Assembly: GCA_002013415.1 (NCBI GenBank)
Contig: MAEX01000004.1
Location: 1-64,000, forward strand
Direction of reading: 5' to 3'
Length of the DNA stretch: 64,000 bases
From: Mycobacterium sp. D16Q14
GTDB taxonomy: Bacteria > Actinomycetota > Actinomycetes > Mycobacteriales > Mycobacteriaceae
Both the position numbers and the translations under genes were made by a program. Below the pieces are notes generated by a model. That model saw only the letters and a program-made list of their open reading frames with translations. It had not been told where the DNA came from and searched no databases. Below, in pieces: positions 45,571 through 54,321 of the stretch (position 1 is the stretch's first letter; the number at the start of each line of letters is the position of its first letter).

Positions 45571-47055
45571 ATGTCCGAACACTTTGACGTGCTCATCGTC
45601 GGCGCCGGCATCTCCGGCATCAGCGCGGCCTGGCACATTCAGAACCGCTGCCCGTCCAAGACCTATGCAGTGCTCGAGGCCCGCGACGATATGGGCGGCA
45701 CCTGGAATCTATTCAAGTACCCAGGTATCCGGTCCGATTCGGACATGTACACGCTGGGCTTCCGCTTCTCACCGTGGAACGACAGCCGCACCCTGGCGGA
45801 CGGCCCTTCCATCCTCGACTACGTGCACAAGACCGCGGCCAATTCCGGCATTGACGGACACGTCCGGTATAGACACAAGGTCGTCGGGGCGGCGTGGTCC
45901 ACCGAGACCCAGCAGTGGACCGTTCAGGTGGATCTTGATGGTAAGACCGTCGAGTACACCTGCTCCTTCCTGTTCTGCTGCACCGGCTACTACGACTACG
46001 ACCAGGGTTACTCACCGGAGTTCCCGGGCGTCGCCGACTTCAAGGGCACCGTGATCCACCCGCAGCACTGGCCCGAGGACCTCGATTACAAGGGCAAGAA
46101 AGTCGTGGTGATCGGCTCTGGCGCCACCGCGGTGACCCTGGTTCCGGCGATGGCGCCCGATGTCGGACACATCACCATGCTGCAGCGCTCGCCCACCTAC
46201 ATCCTGTCGCTGCCGAACGAGAACCCGATCATCAACGGCCTGCGAAAGATATTGCCGCCCAAGGTGGCCTACCCGATCGCGAGGTGGATCAACATCGGCC
46301 AGCTGATCTTCAGCTACCAGGCCAGCCGCAAGTTCCCGAAGGCTGCGCGGCGGATCATTATGCAGCAGGCCAAACTTCAGCTGCCCAAGGGCTACGACTA
46401 CAAGACCCACTTCGGCCCCAAGTACAACCCGTGGGACGAGCGCCTCTGCGTGGTGCCCAACGGTGACCTGTACAAGACGATCCGCAAGGGCAAGGCCGAC
46501 ATCGTCACCGATCACATCGAGACGTTCGACGAGACGGGCATCAAGCTCAAGTCAGGCAAGCATCTCGACGCCGACATCATCATCACCGCGACGGGTTTGA
46601 ACCTGAAGTTCTTCAGCGGCGTCATCCCGACGGTCGATGGTGTGCCCGTGGATCTGCCCGCGCAGACCGTGTACAAGGGTGCGATGCTCACCGGCATCCC
46701 GAACATGGCGTTCACCATCGGGTACACCAACGCCTCATGGACACTCAAGGCGGACCTGGTGTCTGAGTATGTCGGCCGGCTGCTGAACTACATGGACGAG
46801 AACGGCTATGTCACGGCGGTTCCGGAGCTCGCCGACGAGACGCTCGAGAAGCAGCCGTTCATGGACTTCACCCCGGGGTACGTGCTGCGCGCGCTGGAAG
46901 AACTGCCCAAGCAGGGCAACAAGCACCCGTGGCGTTTGAAGCAGAACTACGCCTACGACGTCGGGATGATGCGGCGTAGCCGGATCGCCGAGGGCATGCG
47001 CTTCGGCAGGAAGAAGGCCGCAGCCGAGACCGCACCGGTGGCCATTAACGGCTAG
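45571..47055 (+). CDS. ethA: EthA-like Baeyer-Villiger monooxygenase
   Basis: A 494-residue monooxygenase that closely resembles M. tuberculosis EthA (Rv3854c): shared stretches include VGAGISG, YPGIRSDSDMYTLGF, FxGxxIHPQHWPEDLDY, VIGSGATAVTLVPA, LQRSPTY, and ITATGLNL. EthA oxidises ketones and is known for activating the drug ethionamide in M. tuberculosis. Whether this copy does so is unknown. TAGCAT at 45559-45564 lies seven bases before the ATG, and there is no ribosome binding site, so the message may be leaderless. In M. tuberculosis EthR is divergent from ethA; here the nearest TetR converges from downstream. Confidence 0.88.
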   Translation: MSEHFDVLIVGAGISGISAAWHIQNRCPSKTYAVLEARDDMGGTWNLFKYPGIRSDSDMYTLGFRFSPWNDSRTLADGPSILDYVHKTAANSGIDGHVRYRHKVVGAAWSTETQQWTVQVDLDGKTVEYTCSFLFCCTGYYDYDQGYSPEFPGVADFKGTVIHPQHWPEDLDYKGKKVVVIGSGATAVTLVPAMAPDVGHITMLQRSPTYILSLPNENPIINGLRKILPPKVAYPIARWINIGQLIFSYQASRKFPKAARRIIMQQAKLQLPKGYDYKTHFGPKYNPWDERLCVVPNGDLYKTIRKGKADIVTDHIETFDETGIKLKSGKHLDADIIITATGLNLKFFSGVIPTVDGVPVDLPAQTVYKGAMLTGIPNMAFTIGYTNASWTLKADLVSEYVGRLLNYMDENGYVTAVPELADETLEKQPFMDFTPGYVLRALEELPKQGNKHPWRLKQNYAYDVGMMRRSRIAEGMRFGRKKAAAETAPVAING

Positions 47056-47130
47056 ATGATTGCTGCAGAACGGCCGGGTGTTGCCCGTCGACTCCAGCCG
47101 TTCGCGGTCGTGGCCCAAGGTTCACGGACG

Positions 47131-47790
47131 CTATTCCTGTTCGAGTGCAGCCTGATTCGCGCTCGCGGCGATCAGCATGGGAAGCATTGGCCGCATGGGC
47201 AACAGCCGTTGTACGGCGGCCAGGAGTCGTTCGGTCCAGTCGGTAGTCGACGAGGGGTCTTTGATGCTGTCGATGGCCACTCCCTGCCCGACTGCGACGC
47301 ACAGGCGGGCGAGGTCCTGCAGGCTCGCCTCGGGAAGTTCGAGATCGTCATCGAGCTGCGCGATCACGCCGGCAACGTGGTCCAGCATGGTCTTGTCGCG
47401 GGCCGCCAGTTCCTCGTTCAGCGTCGAATTGCGCCGGGCAACCAAGGCGAGCTCGATCTTCAGCAGGGCCCAGCCGGTGTCACTGAGTGATTGCTCAATC
47501 CAGTCCTGAAACTTCTCAAGGCGAATCCCTGAAGAACCTTCGCCAAGCGCTTGGCGCGAGCTTTCCAGAACTTGTTCGGTGTGCCGATCGATGACCTCCA
47601 GCGCCAAGGCCTCTTTACTCGGGAAATTCGAGTACACGGCGCCACGGCTGTAGCCGGCATCTTCGGCCACTTGTTCATTCGACGTTGCCGCAAATCCCTG
47701 CTGCAAGTAAAGCTGAGTCGCGGACTCCACGAGTCGGGCCTTTGTCTGAGCCTGAGCCTCAGAGCGAGTCAATCGTTTGGCCACGACCAT
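47131..47790 (-). CDS. TetR-family regulator
   Basis: A 219-residue TetR protein with the helix-turn-helix SNEQVAEDAGYSRGAVYSNFPSKEAL (read in parts). It converges with the EthA-like gene and is divergent from the enoyl-CoA hydratase gene. It is not placed like EthR. No strong palindrome is visible in the short divergent gap, so its targets are unknown. Confidence 0.88.
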   Translation of the reverse strand: MVVAKRLTRSEAQAQTKARLVESATQLYLQQGFAATSNEQVAEDAGYSRGAVYSNFPSKEALALEVIDRHTEQVLESSRQALGEGSSGIRLEKFQDWIEQSLSDTGWALLKIELALVARRNSTLNEELAARDKTMLDHVAGVIAQLDDDLELPEASLQDLARLCVAVGQGVAIDSIKDPSSTTDWTERLLAAVQRLLPMRPMLPMLIAASANQAALEQE

Positions 47791-47893
47791 TGAGTCTATG
47801 CGCTCGGCTCAGCTCACCAGGAGAATCCGGCCCCGTGATGCCGATGTACGGTCGGGCCATGACCCGCTGCGGGGTGATGACCTGACCGAGCTC

Positions 47894-48664
47894 TTGACCG
47901 ACATCGCCGATGGGGTGGCGACGCTCACCCTGCACGGCCCGGGGACACGCAACGCCTTCACGGCCGAAGTGGGTCGTGCGCTCGGCGCGGCCTATCGGCG
48001 GCTCGATGATGACCGGGCCGTGCGTGTCATCGTGCTGACGGGCACTGCGCCCGCATTCTGCAGTGGAGCTCAGATCTCGGCGGGTGCGGAGACCTTTGCC
48101 GCCCCGGACAATGCCGACTTTTCGGCGTCACCGGTGCGGCCGGCCGCCTTCGAGCTGAGCACTCCCGTGATCGCCGCGGTGAACGGGCATGCCATCGGTA
48201 TCGGGATGACATTGGCGCTGCACGCCGACATCCGCATCCTCGCCGAGGAAGGTCGCTACGCGATACCTCAGGTGAGATTCGGGGTGGCGCCGGATGCCAT
48301 GGCGCACTGGACGTTACCGCGGTTGGTGGGTACGGCGGTGGCGGCCGAACTACTGCTCACCGGTACGACATTCTCGGCCCGCAGGGCTGTCGAGACGGGT
48401 CTGGCCAACAGATGTCTGCCCGCCGAACAGGTGCTCGCCGCCGCGCTGGAGATGGCTCGCGACATCGCGGCCAATGTCGCACCGCAGTCTGCGGCGCGGA
48501 CCAAACGGCTGCTATGGGACGCGCAGATGACGGGGATGTCGCCCGCCGAGGTGGCGGCGCGGGAGACGAGCGATCACCTGCGGCTCATGGGCTCGCCGGA
48601 TGCGGCCGAGGGCCCGCGTGCGTTTACCGAACGTCGCGCCCCGCGCTGGAGTGGCCACGGGTAG
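47894..48664 (+). CDS. Enoyl-CoA hydratase/isomerase family protein
   Basis: A crotonase-fold protein of about 256 residues. Family marks are NAFTAEVGRAL, the oxyanion-hole strand RVIVLTGTAPAFCSGAQI, and GHAIGIGMTLALHADIRI. The usual second catalytic Glu region reads GVAPDAMAHWTLPR, which lacks the hydratase Glu, so an isomerase or other crotonase reaction is possible. The start is uncertain: family similarity begins near TTG 47894, while the frame is open back to ATG 47801 and 47777 without a good ribosome binding site. It is divergent from the TetR gene. Confidence 0.8.
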   Translation: MTDIADGVATLTLHGPGTRNAFTAEVGRALGAAYRRLDDDRAVRVIVLTGTAPAFCSGAQISAGAETFAAPDNADFSASPVRPAAFELSTPVIAAVNGHAIGIGMTLALHADIRILAEEGRYAIPQVRFGVAPDAMAHWTLPRLVGTAVAAELLLTGTTFSARRAVETGLANRCLPAEQVLAAALEMARDIAANVAPQSAARTKRLLWDAQMTGMSPAEVAARETSDHLRLMGSPDAAEGPRAFTERRAPRWSGHG

Positions 48665-48755
48665 CGTCGCAGCGTGCCGGGGTTGAATCCCGCACCTCGC
48701 GCACCTCACTGCATTTGGGTACATTACGTAACCAGATGACCATCGTGGTCACGGG

Positions 48756-48947
48756 ATGGAGTGCATCGTGGGACGACACAACTGGCCCTCCGCCGTTGAG
48801 GATGCGCCCGCCACGGACGAATGGCCGTCCGGTGCGGACTGGACCGCCGGCTTCGTCGGGGACAGTGAACCCCCCGGGACGTCCCATGCGGTAGGTGAGC
48901 CTGACGGCGCTCTGGCCCCGACACCGCCGCCCTGGTTCAGGGGCTGA
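48756..48947 (+). CDS. Possible 63-residue acidic protein
   Basis: A small frame from ATG 48756 ends at 48947, overlapping by 11 bases the end of the converging lactone oxidase gene. The product is rich in Asp, Glu, Pro and Trp (EDAPATDEWPSGADWTAGF, ending TPPPWFRG), which is unlike a random shadow frame. There is no good ribosome binding site; a GTG at 48768 is a second possible start. No family is recognised. The TTACGTAA palindrome at 48724-48731 lies upstream. Confidence 0.35.
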   Translation: MECIVGRHNWPSAVEDAPATDEWPSGADWTAGFVGDSEPPGTSHAVGEPDGALAPTPPPWFRG

Positions 48948-50223
48948 TCGGGCCGAGGAGCCTGTCCAGGTATTCGCCGCTGAACACGCCCTCGGGGTCG
49001 AACCGTGCGCGGACCTCTTGGAATGTCCGCCATTCCGGATAGCGCTCGCTCAGCTGCGCGGCGGTGAGGGTGTGCCGCTTACCCCAGTGTGGGCGGCCAC
49101 CCAGCCCGATCAGGATGGGTTCGAGATCGTGGAAGTACGACTCCCACGGACCGTGAATCGTCTGATGCACTGCGAGATAGACGCTTTCGCGGCCATAGGC
49201 CGGTGCCAGCAGCGCGTCATCGGCTTGGGTGAAGCGGACCTCCAACGGAAAGGCCACCAGATGACGGTTCTGCTCAATGGTGGCCAGGGCGGTCTGGATG
49301 GCGTCGCGGGCATTCTCCCGTGGCAGCGAGTACTCCATCTCGGTGAACTTCACCTTGCGGGGGCTCGCGAACACCGCAGCGCTCTCATCCTGCGACTCAT
49401 TGGAACCAGCAAGATCGGCAACGAATTTCGATATGTACGGGGCGGCAGCAGGCACACGCCCGGCCGCCCACATCAGCGCGCCGAGCGCGCCGTTCTCTAC
49501 CAGATCGCGCTCCACCCAATGCCGCACCGGATGGCGAGGCCAGGGATCCTCCTGCGTGCGTGTCGACTCCAGCAGCAAGACCCTTCGTGTGTGCGGAAAG
49601 AGGTACAGCTCAAGGTGATCGGTATCGGCCAGCAATGTGGGCAGATCGGCCAGCACAGTGTCGAGATCGTGCACGGATTGACGGCGGTGCAGTCGGAAGG
49701 CCGGAACACATTGCAGGGTGAACTCGGTGACCACTCCCAGCGCACCCAATGAGATCCGTGCGGCGCGCAACTCATCACCACCGGCGATCTCGTGAGTAGT
49801 GCCGTCGGCAGTCATGATTCGCATCGAAACGATGGTCTGCGAGATATTGCCGAATCGCAGGCCCGTCCCGTGAGTTCCGGTAGCAGCGGCCCCGGCGAGT
49901 GTCTGGGCGTCGATATCGCCGAGGTTCGGCAGGGCCAGTCCGTGCCGCAACAGCCTGCGGTTCAGATCATGCAGGGTGATGCCGGCCTGGACCCGCACCC
50001 GGTCTTGCTCGTCCACCGATATCAGTTGCCGCAGTTCCGAGATGTCCACCTGCACGCCGTCGGTGACACACAGCTCGGTGAAGGAATGCGATGAACCGAC
50101 CGGCCGTACCGTCCGCCCGGCAGAACGTCTGAGGGCGAATGCCAGCTCCTCCTCGGACCGTGGGCGTACCACTAGTCCTGGTGCACAAGATGTTTGACCA
50201 CTCCAGTTGTGCCACTCGCTCAC
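48937..50223 (-). CDS. FAD-linked sugar-lactone oxidase (arabinono-/gulonolactone oxidase family)
   Basis: A 428-residue VAO-type flavoprotein. The N-terminal FAD domain has VGSSHSFTELC, whose His is the usual point of covalent FAD attachment, and GAAATGTHGTG. The C-terminal ALO domain has the HWGKRH motif typical of lactone oxidases. Related enzymes oxidise aldonolactones to ascorbate-like products; a mycobacterial gulonolactone dehydrogenase (Rv1771) is known. The GTG start at 50223 overlaps the stop of the upstream PLP-enzyme gene (GTGA), so translation is coupled. Confidence 0.9.
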   Translation of the reverse strand: MSEWHNWSGQTSCAPGLVVRPRSEEELAFALRRSAGRTVRPVGSSHSFTELCVTDGVQVDISELRQLISVDEQDRVRVQAGITLHDLNRRLLRHGLALPNLGDIDAQTLAGAAATGTHGTGLRFGNISQTIVSMRIMTADGTTHEIAGGDELRAARISLGALGVVTEFTLQCVPAFRLHRRQSVHDLDTVLADLPTLLADTDHLELYLFPHTRRVLLLESTRTQEDPWPRHPVRHWVERDLVENGALGALMWAAGRVPAAAPYISKFVADLAGSNESQDESAAVFASPRKVKFTEMEYSLPRENARDAIQTALATIEQNRHLVAFPLEVRFTQADDALLAPAYGRESVYLAVHQTIHGPWESYFHDLEPILIGLGGRPHWGKRHTLTAAQLSERYPEWRTFQEVRARFDPEGVFSGEYLDRLLGPISP

Positions 50224-51407
50224 AGGAACATCATTCCCTCGCCGCGGTAGGTGGGCACCGATCCCGCATGCTGACCGTCCTCGACGAGCTGCAGTTCGGT
50301 GAAGTGTTCGCAGAGCTCGCCGGCCTTGGCGTGCCGGAACCACACCACATCGCCGATCTCCAGCTCCCGCGCGCCGCGCAACGGCGTCTGAACCTCCCCG
50401 GCACCTTCGGATGGGTCAAAGGACAAACCTTTGGGCCACGAGGGCTCCGGCACGCGACTCGCCCCGGCGGGGCCACTGGCTATGTACCCACCGCCCAGTA
50501 CCGTGGCCAGCTCGGGTGCCGGTTTGCGCACCACCGGCAACGCGAACGCGGCGGCTGGATCTAGCCGCAGACTGCGGTAGTTGTCGAAAAGGGCCGGAGC
50601 GAAGAAGCCCGACCCGGCCGCCAATTCGGTGGCGAATCCCAGTCCCGCGATCCGGGCTAGGCTGCCGGTACCTCCGGAGTTCACCAGCTCGAGCGGCGGT
50701 GCCCCGGCGGCACACAACCGCGCGGTGACCGCGTTCAGCACCCGGGGGAGACGCTGGCCGAGGTCGCGCAGCGAGGACGCCTGCATGCCGCGAACCGCCA
50801 ACTGGTACCACGGGTTTCCCGGGACGATGTCGCCCACGCCGGCGATCTGCCCGTCGTAGGCCATCACAGCAGCCAGCCGCAGCCCGGGGGTGGCGCACAC
50901 CAGATCGGTGAGAGCGGCCGCCTGCTCGGGGGTGTGCACCGGTGATCGCTTAGGCCCCAGGTGCAGCGGGCCGTTGAGGGGACGCCACCCGGCATCGACA
51001 TCCAGGCACACCGGGATTGGTGCGTTGGTCTCCTGCGAGATCGCCGCGAGCAGATTCACGTGGTCGGCGGAGTCGATCAAAGGGCGGATGACTGAGCGAT
51101 GCCGGGCCGCCGTGGCCAGGGCTCCCCGGTCGACACTGGGGTAGGCGATCAGCAGATCGTCTATGCCAGCATCGGCGAGATGCACGGCCTCCGCGGGGGT
51201 GAAGGCGAGCGCCCCTCGAAAGCCTGGTATCTCCAAAAACTTTCGAATCAGCGCGGTGCTGCGTATCGACTTGCTGGCCACCCTGATGGGTAGACCGGAG
51301 GCGGCGGCGATCAGCGACGCGGCGTTGGTCCGCACCGCGTCCAAGTCGACCGCGGCCAGCGGTACGGGTGCCCCCCGCAGCGCCTCGGCCAGCCTCCGCA
51401 CCGACAT
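50220..51407 (-). CDS. PLP-dependent aldolase/deaminase with alanine-racemase-like barrel
   Basis: A 395-residue fold-type III PLP enzyme. The cofactor Lys lies in RVASKSIRS (about residue 46), and GGTGS near residue 240 binds the phosphate. The C-terminal domain carries WFRHAKAGELCEHF, like the metal-binding region of D-threonine aldolases and D-serine dehydratases. The likely reaction is cleavage or deamination of a D-hydroxy amino acid, or a related sugar amino acid. It shares one base with the end of rraA (TGATG) and four with the lactone oxidase gene, so the three are made together. Confidence 0.85.
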   Translation of the reverse strand: MSVRRLAEALRGAPVPLAAVDLDAVRTNAASLIAAASGLPIRVASKSIRSTALIRKFLEIPGFRGALAFTPAEAVHLADAGIDDLLIAYPSVDRGALATAARHRSVIRPLIDSADHVNLLAAISQETNAPIPVCLDVDAGWRPLNGPLHLGPKRSPVHTPEQAAALTDLVCATPGLRLAAVMAYDGQIAGVGDIVPGNPWYQLAVRGMQASSLRDLGQRLPRVLNAVTARLCAAGAPPLELVNSGGTGSLARIAGLGFATELAAGSGFFAPALFDNYRSLRLDPAAAFALPVVRKPAPELATVLGGGYIASGPAGASRVPEPSWPKGLSFDPSEGAGEVQTPLRGARELEIGDVVWFRHAKAGELCEHFTELQLVEDGQHAGSVPTYRGEGMMFL

Positions 51408-51895
51408 CAGGCAGGAACCACGACAACGCCGTCATGGTCGGCATAACAGATCGCCCCCGGCGTGAAGTCGATGCCGCCGAAGCTGACGACGACATCGCGC
51501 TCCCCGGCGCCGGTCTTGCTGCCCTTTCGCGGGTTGGTGCCGAGGGCCTTGATGCCGATGTCCATGGTGGCCAGCTCGGCACTGTCCCGAACCACTCCGT
51601 TGATCACCAGACCCGACCATCCGCTGTCGACGGCGATCCCCGCGATGATGTCGCCGACCAGCGCGCAATGCAGCGATCCGCCGCCGTCGATCACCAGCAC
51701 ACCACCCGAACTAGGCTCTGAGAGAATGGATTTCAATAGAGCGTTGTCATGGTGGCAGCGCACCGTGGTGATGACCCCGGCGAATACCGGCCGCGCGCCG
51801 AACTGCGCGAGCTGAAGATCGCAACTGGCCATGTCGATGCCGAGCTCATCTCCCAGGTCGGCGGTCGGGCGGGGCGTGATCGGTGCTGTCGTCAT
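51407..51895 (-). CDS. rraA: RraA-like protein
   Basis: A 162-residue RraA-family protein with the core [35 protein letters not shown] (read in parts), the Gly-rich binding loop and the Arg-Asp pair. E. coli RraA inhibits RNase E, while other members are hydroxy-oxoacid aldolases (HMG/CHA aldolase), so both roles are possible. The M. tuberculosis counterpart Rv3853 (also named menG in error) sits by hns and ethA, as here. Its end is coupled by TGATG to the PLP-enzyme gene, which favours a metabolic role. That link is inference. Confidence 0.92.
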   Translation of the reverse strand: MTTAPITPRPTADLGDELGIDMASCDLQLAQFGARPVFAGVITTVRCHHDNALLKSILSEPSSGGVLVIDGGGSLHCALVGDIIAGIAVDSGWSGLVINGVVRDSAELATMDIGIKALGTNPRKGSKTGAGERDVVVSFGGIDFTPGAICYADHDGVVVVPA

Positions 51896-51904
51896 GCCCC
51901 AAGC

Positions 51905-52228
51905 TTATTCGTCAGGCGCCGCTGCCGGCTCTGGCGCATAGGCAATCACGACATCTCGTAGCCATTGCGCTAGACCGGGCTTGGCGCCGTCGTAGTACGC
52001 CCGGAATCGATCGTCAGCGACATACATTTCGGTGAGGCGCAGCTGCGTCTGCGGAGTGCAGTCGGTATCGGTGTATCCGCGGTAGCCGACCGGGGTGCGG
52101 GCACTGGGCACCACGAGGCCGATCTCGTCAAAGTGGTGCAGTGTCCGGACCGAGAGGCCGGTCAGATCGGATACCCGACCCACCGTCACCAGGTTTGGTC
52201 CACTTGTGTCTTCGTTCACGTCCGACAC
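51905..52228 (-). pseudogene. MerR-TipAS regulator with internal deletion
   Basis: A 107-residue frame whose two ends come from one larger family. Residues 13-55 are a MerR helix-turn-helix (VGRVSDLTGLSVRTLHHFDEIGL, GYRGY). From about 62 the sequence is the far end of a TipAS ligand-binding domain (LTEMYVADDRF, AYYDGAKPGLAQWLRDVV). Intact relatives have about 250 residues, so some 140 are missing between, including the coiled coil and most of the ligand pocket. The frame is kept, so a short DNA-binding protein could still be made, but drug sensing is almost certainly lost. Confidence 0.75.
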
Positions 52229-52290
52229 TGTGTGGCCTCCCGTGACGTGAGGGTCAAGCCCTCTTCTCGTGACGGCGGAACCGGAGCCGA

Positions 52291-52938
52291 TCAGTCCAGT
52301 TCGACGGAGTCCTCGCGGCGACGCCGGCGCCGAAGCAGCAACACGACGAAAATCGCGAACGCGGCACCGAATGCGATTTTCAGGTTCGGTGATTGCCGGC
52401 CCGCTTCAGGTGCCGGGCCGGGAATCGGTGGCGGCGCCGAATCGACCGCCGACTTCGCTTGCGCGGCAGCCTCCCGGGCAGCCGCCGCGAGGTCGGGCTG
52501 GGCAGGTTCAGGCGTGGGTGCCGGTGCGGGCGCCTCCGGTTTGGGGGCCTCGACAACGGGCTCAGGGGTCGGCGCGGGCGCGGGCTTGGGTGTAGGTGCG
52601 GGTGCCGCCACTGGCGCAGGTTTCGGTACCGGTGGGGCGGCGGGCTTGGGGGCCTCGGATGCTGGTGCTGCTGCCTCGGCGGGCTGCTCCGGTTTGGCGG
52701 GCTTCGGTGCGGCGGGCGGCTTCGGGGCGGGGGCTGTGCCGGACCCGGGTTCGGCCTTGGGACCCGACTTCGGCGGTGCCGACGAACCAGCGGGCCGTTT
52801 TGCAGGCGCGCGCTTGGCTGCTGGACGTTTCGCGGCCTTCGCGGGGCGAGCCGGTGTCGCGGGCTTTGGTGCCTCGCCGCCAGCCGGCTTCTCCGGTGTC
52901 TGGTTGGGCTCGTTACCCGAATTGTCCTGGTCCGCCAT
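52291..52938 (-). CDS. hns: HNS-type nucleoid protein with membrane anchor
   Basis: A protein of about 215 residues that resembles M. tuberculosis Rv3852 (HNS). A Lys/Ala/Pro region (residues 25-55, with AKAAKRPAAKRAPAKRPAG) can bind DNA. It is followed by a very long Pro-Ala-rich part (about 60-160), the conserved AAAAREAAAQAKSAV segment, and a C-terminal hydrophobic helix with a run of Arg (FAIFVVLLLRRRRRR). The tuberculosis protein is about 134 residues, so the Pro-Ala tract is an expansion. AAGGAG stands six bases before ATG 52938. It may tether DNA to the membrane. Confidence 0.88.
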   Translation of the reverse strand: MADQDNSGNEPNQTPEKPAGGEAPKPATPARPAKAAKRPAAKRAPAKRPAGSSAPPKSGPKAEPGSGTAPAPKPPAAPKPAKPEQPAEAAAPASEAPKPAAPPVPKPAPVAAPAPTPKPAPAPTPEPVVEAPKPEAPAPAPTPEPAQPDLAAAAREAAAQAKSAVDSAPPPIPGPAPEAGRQSPNLKIAFGAAFAIFVVLLLRRRRRREDSVELD

Positions 52939-53086
52939 GCGCCTGCTCCTTCGCAAGTTTCGGTCGTCCTGGGTGTTCGTGGCGCGCTCGCGGCCACGAT
53001 GGGCGGCTCACACCCGAATCTCTGCCGCCCCGCCGTTGTCCATCATGCCGTCACACCGGAAAAAGGCCAGTGGGCCCCCTCGCGGA

Positions 53087-53653
53087 TTACGACTGACGAC
53101 GCTGAGTCCAGATGAGTGCCGCACCCACCGAGACCACCACAGCCACGACAAATGGCCACATGGGCAGGTCGCCGTCGGTCGGATTCGCCGAAGGCGCCGG
53201 AGCGGGAGAACTCGTGCCCGACGGCTGCTGCGACATCGCCGGGGCGCCCGCGGAGGCGGGTGCACCCGAGCCGGTGATGGTGAACTGCCAGGATCCGTCG
53301 ACCGGATGCCCGTCCTCGGAGATCACACGAAAGTTCACCGTGTACTTTCCGGCGGGTGCTCCCGGCTTCATACCGACCGAGATCGTCGCACCGGACACCA
53401 GCGGATCGCCCGCCTGCCACTGGTCGGTCTTGGCATCCGGCCCGATGATCGTCAGCGCGGAAAAACGCTTCTGCAGCGGCTCGTTGAAGGTGGCGCTGAC
53501 CTGCGCGGGAGTCCCGGATAACACGGCGTTCTCGGCCGGATCGGAGGACACCTTGACGGCGTGTGCCGCCGCCACACCCGGCAATGCCAGGCCCAGCCCC
53601 AACACAATGAAGGCCGACAAGAACACGGACACCGACTTGCGTAGAACCGTCAT
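53087..53653 (-). CDS. CopC-domain copper-binding protein with C-terminal anchor
   Basis: A protein of about 188 residues. A signal peptide ends AAAHA, so the mature protein starts with or near His, a known Cu(II) ligand of CopC. The CopC fold follows (SSDPAENAVLSGTP, FNEPLQ, and SEDGHPVDGSW with a second ligand His). A Ser/Pro/Ala linker leads to a final membrane helix (MWPFVVAVVVSVGAALIW). It starts with ATG sharing one base with the stop of the YcnI gene. The pair should handle copper on the outer side of the membrane. Confidence 0.9.
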   Translation of the reverse strand: MTVLRKSVSVFLSAFIVLGLGLALPGVAAAHAVKVSSDPAENAVLSGTPAQVSATFNEPLQKRFSALTIIGPDAKTDQWQAGDPLVSGATISVGMKPGAPAGKYTVNFRVISEDGHPVDGSWQFTITGSGAPASAGAPAMSQQPSGTSSPAPAPSANPTDGDLPMWPFVVAVVVSVGAALIWTQRRQS

Positions 53654-54318
53654 CACTGCTGCCTCCGCCGATTTGTCACCGCGAGCACGAGCGCGACAGC
53701 ACCGAGGACCAGACCGATCCCGCCGAACCAGCGGGCCGTCTTGTCCGGATGTGCCGCGTTCTGCCCGGAATCATGGGTTGCCGACACCTGAGGTGCGTGC
53801 GCCGAGTGTCCATCGTGGTCGGCCTTGCTCTGTGTTAGGTCGAGTGTGGGTGCGGGGTGCTCCGGCTCGGTGCCATCGGGCTGGGCCCGCTGATCCCACC
53901 TGACGACTTGGCCGTCGGCATATGTCTGTGTTGCGGGGAAGACCACCGACTCGGTATCGGGAAGCTTGACGCGTACCCGGAACAGTGCGAACTGGTCGGG
54001 CCCAATCCCGTTACCCGGGACGGCCTTCCATGTCACCGACCGGACCGTGCCTTGACCGGCGTCCCGATCCACGGTGCTGGTCCAGCCCGGCAGTAGCTCG
54101 GTGCTCGCCGAACCGGCATCGGGCAGCTGGACGGTCAACTCGGTGGTCAGCGCCTTGCTCTGGGACTCGTTGGGAACCGAGAACTCCAGCGTCGCGTAGC
54201 CGCCGCGGGCGGTGTTGTCCGTGGTCACGCGCACGTGGGCGGACGCCGGAATGGCGAGCGTCAGTAGCGCTGCGGCCGCCGCGGTCGACGCCGCGATCAG
54301 TCGAGGAAACAACCGCAT
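53653..54318 (-). CDS. YcnI-like DUF1775 copper-associated protein
   Basis: A 221-residue exported protein. After the signal peptide the mature protein begins HVRVTTDN, where the N-terminal His is the mono-histidine copper ligand described for Bacillus YcnI. A DUF1775 domain follows (GGYATLEFSVPNES, LLPGWTS). A His-rich spacer (DHDGHSAHAPQ) comes before the C-terminal membrane helix (GIGLVLGAVALVLAV). It is coupled to the CopC gene by a one-base overlap, and its start is four bases after the stop of the Rv3850-like gene. Copper uptake or delivery to oxidases is the likely role. Confidence 0.9.
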   Translation of the reverse strand: MRLFPRLIAASTAAAAALLTLAIPASAHVRVTTDNTARGGYATLEFSVPNESQSKALTTELTVQLPDAGSASTELLPGWTSTVDRDAGQGTVRSVTWKAVPGNGIGPDQFALFRVRVKLPDTESVVFPATQTYADGQVVRWDQRAQPDGTEPEHPAPTLDLTQSKADHDGHSAHAPQVSATHDSGQNAAHPDKTARWFGGIGLVLGAVALVLAVTNRRRQQ

Positions 54319-54321
54319 GGA

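Noticed and set aside
47131-47790. EthR, as partner of the EthA-like gene
   Set aside because: The TetR protein converges with ethA instead of being divergent, and no shared operator is seen, so the name was not given.
48678-48705. Sequence resembling a tRNA T-arm (GGGTTGAATCCC)
   Set aside because: The T-loop lacks the TTC start, and no cloverleaf with a 7-bp acceptor stem can be drawn.
52133-53521. 462-codon plus-strand Gly/Ala-rich frame
   Set aside because: It is the complement of the Pro-Ala tract of hns. It resembles a PE_PGRS protein only through composition, without the PE start.
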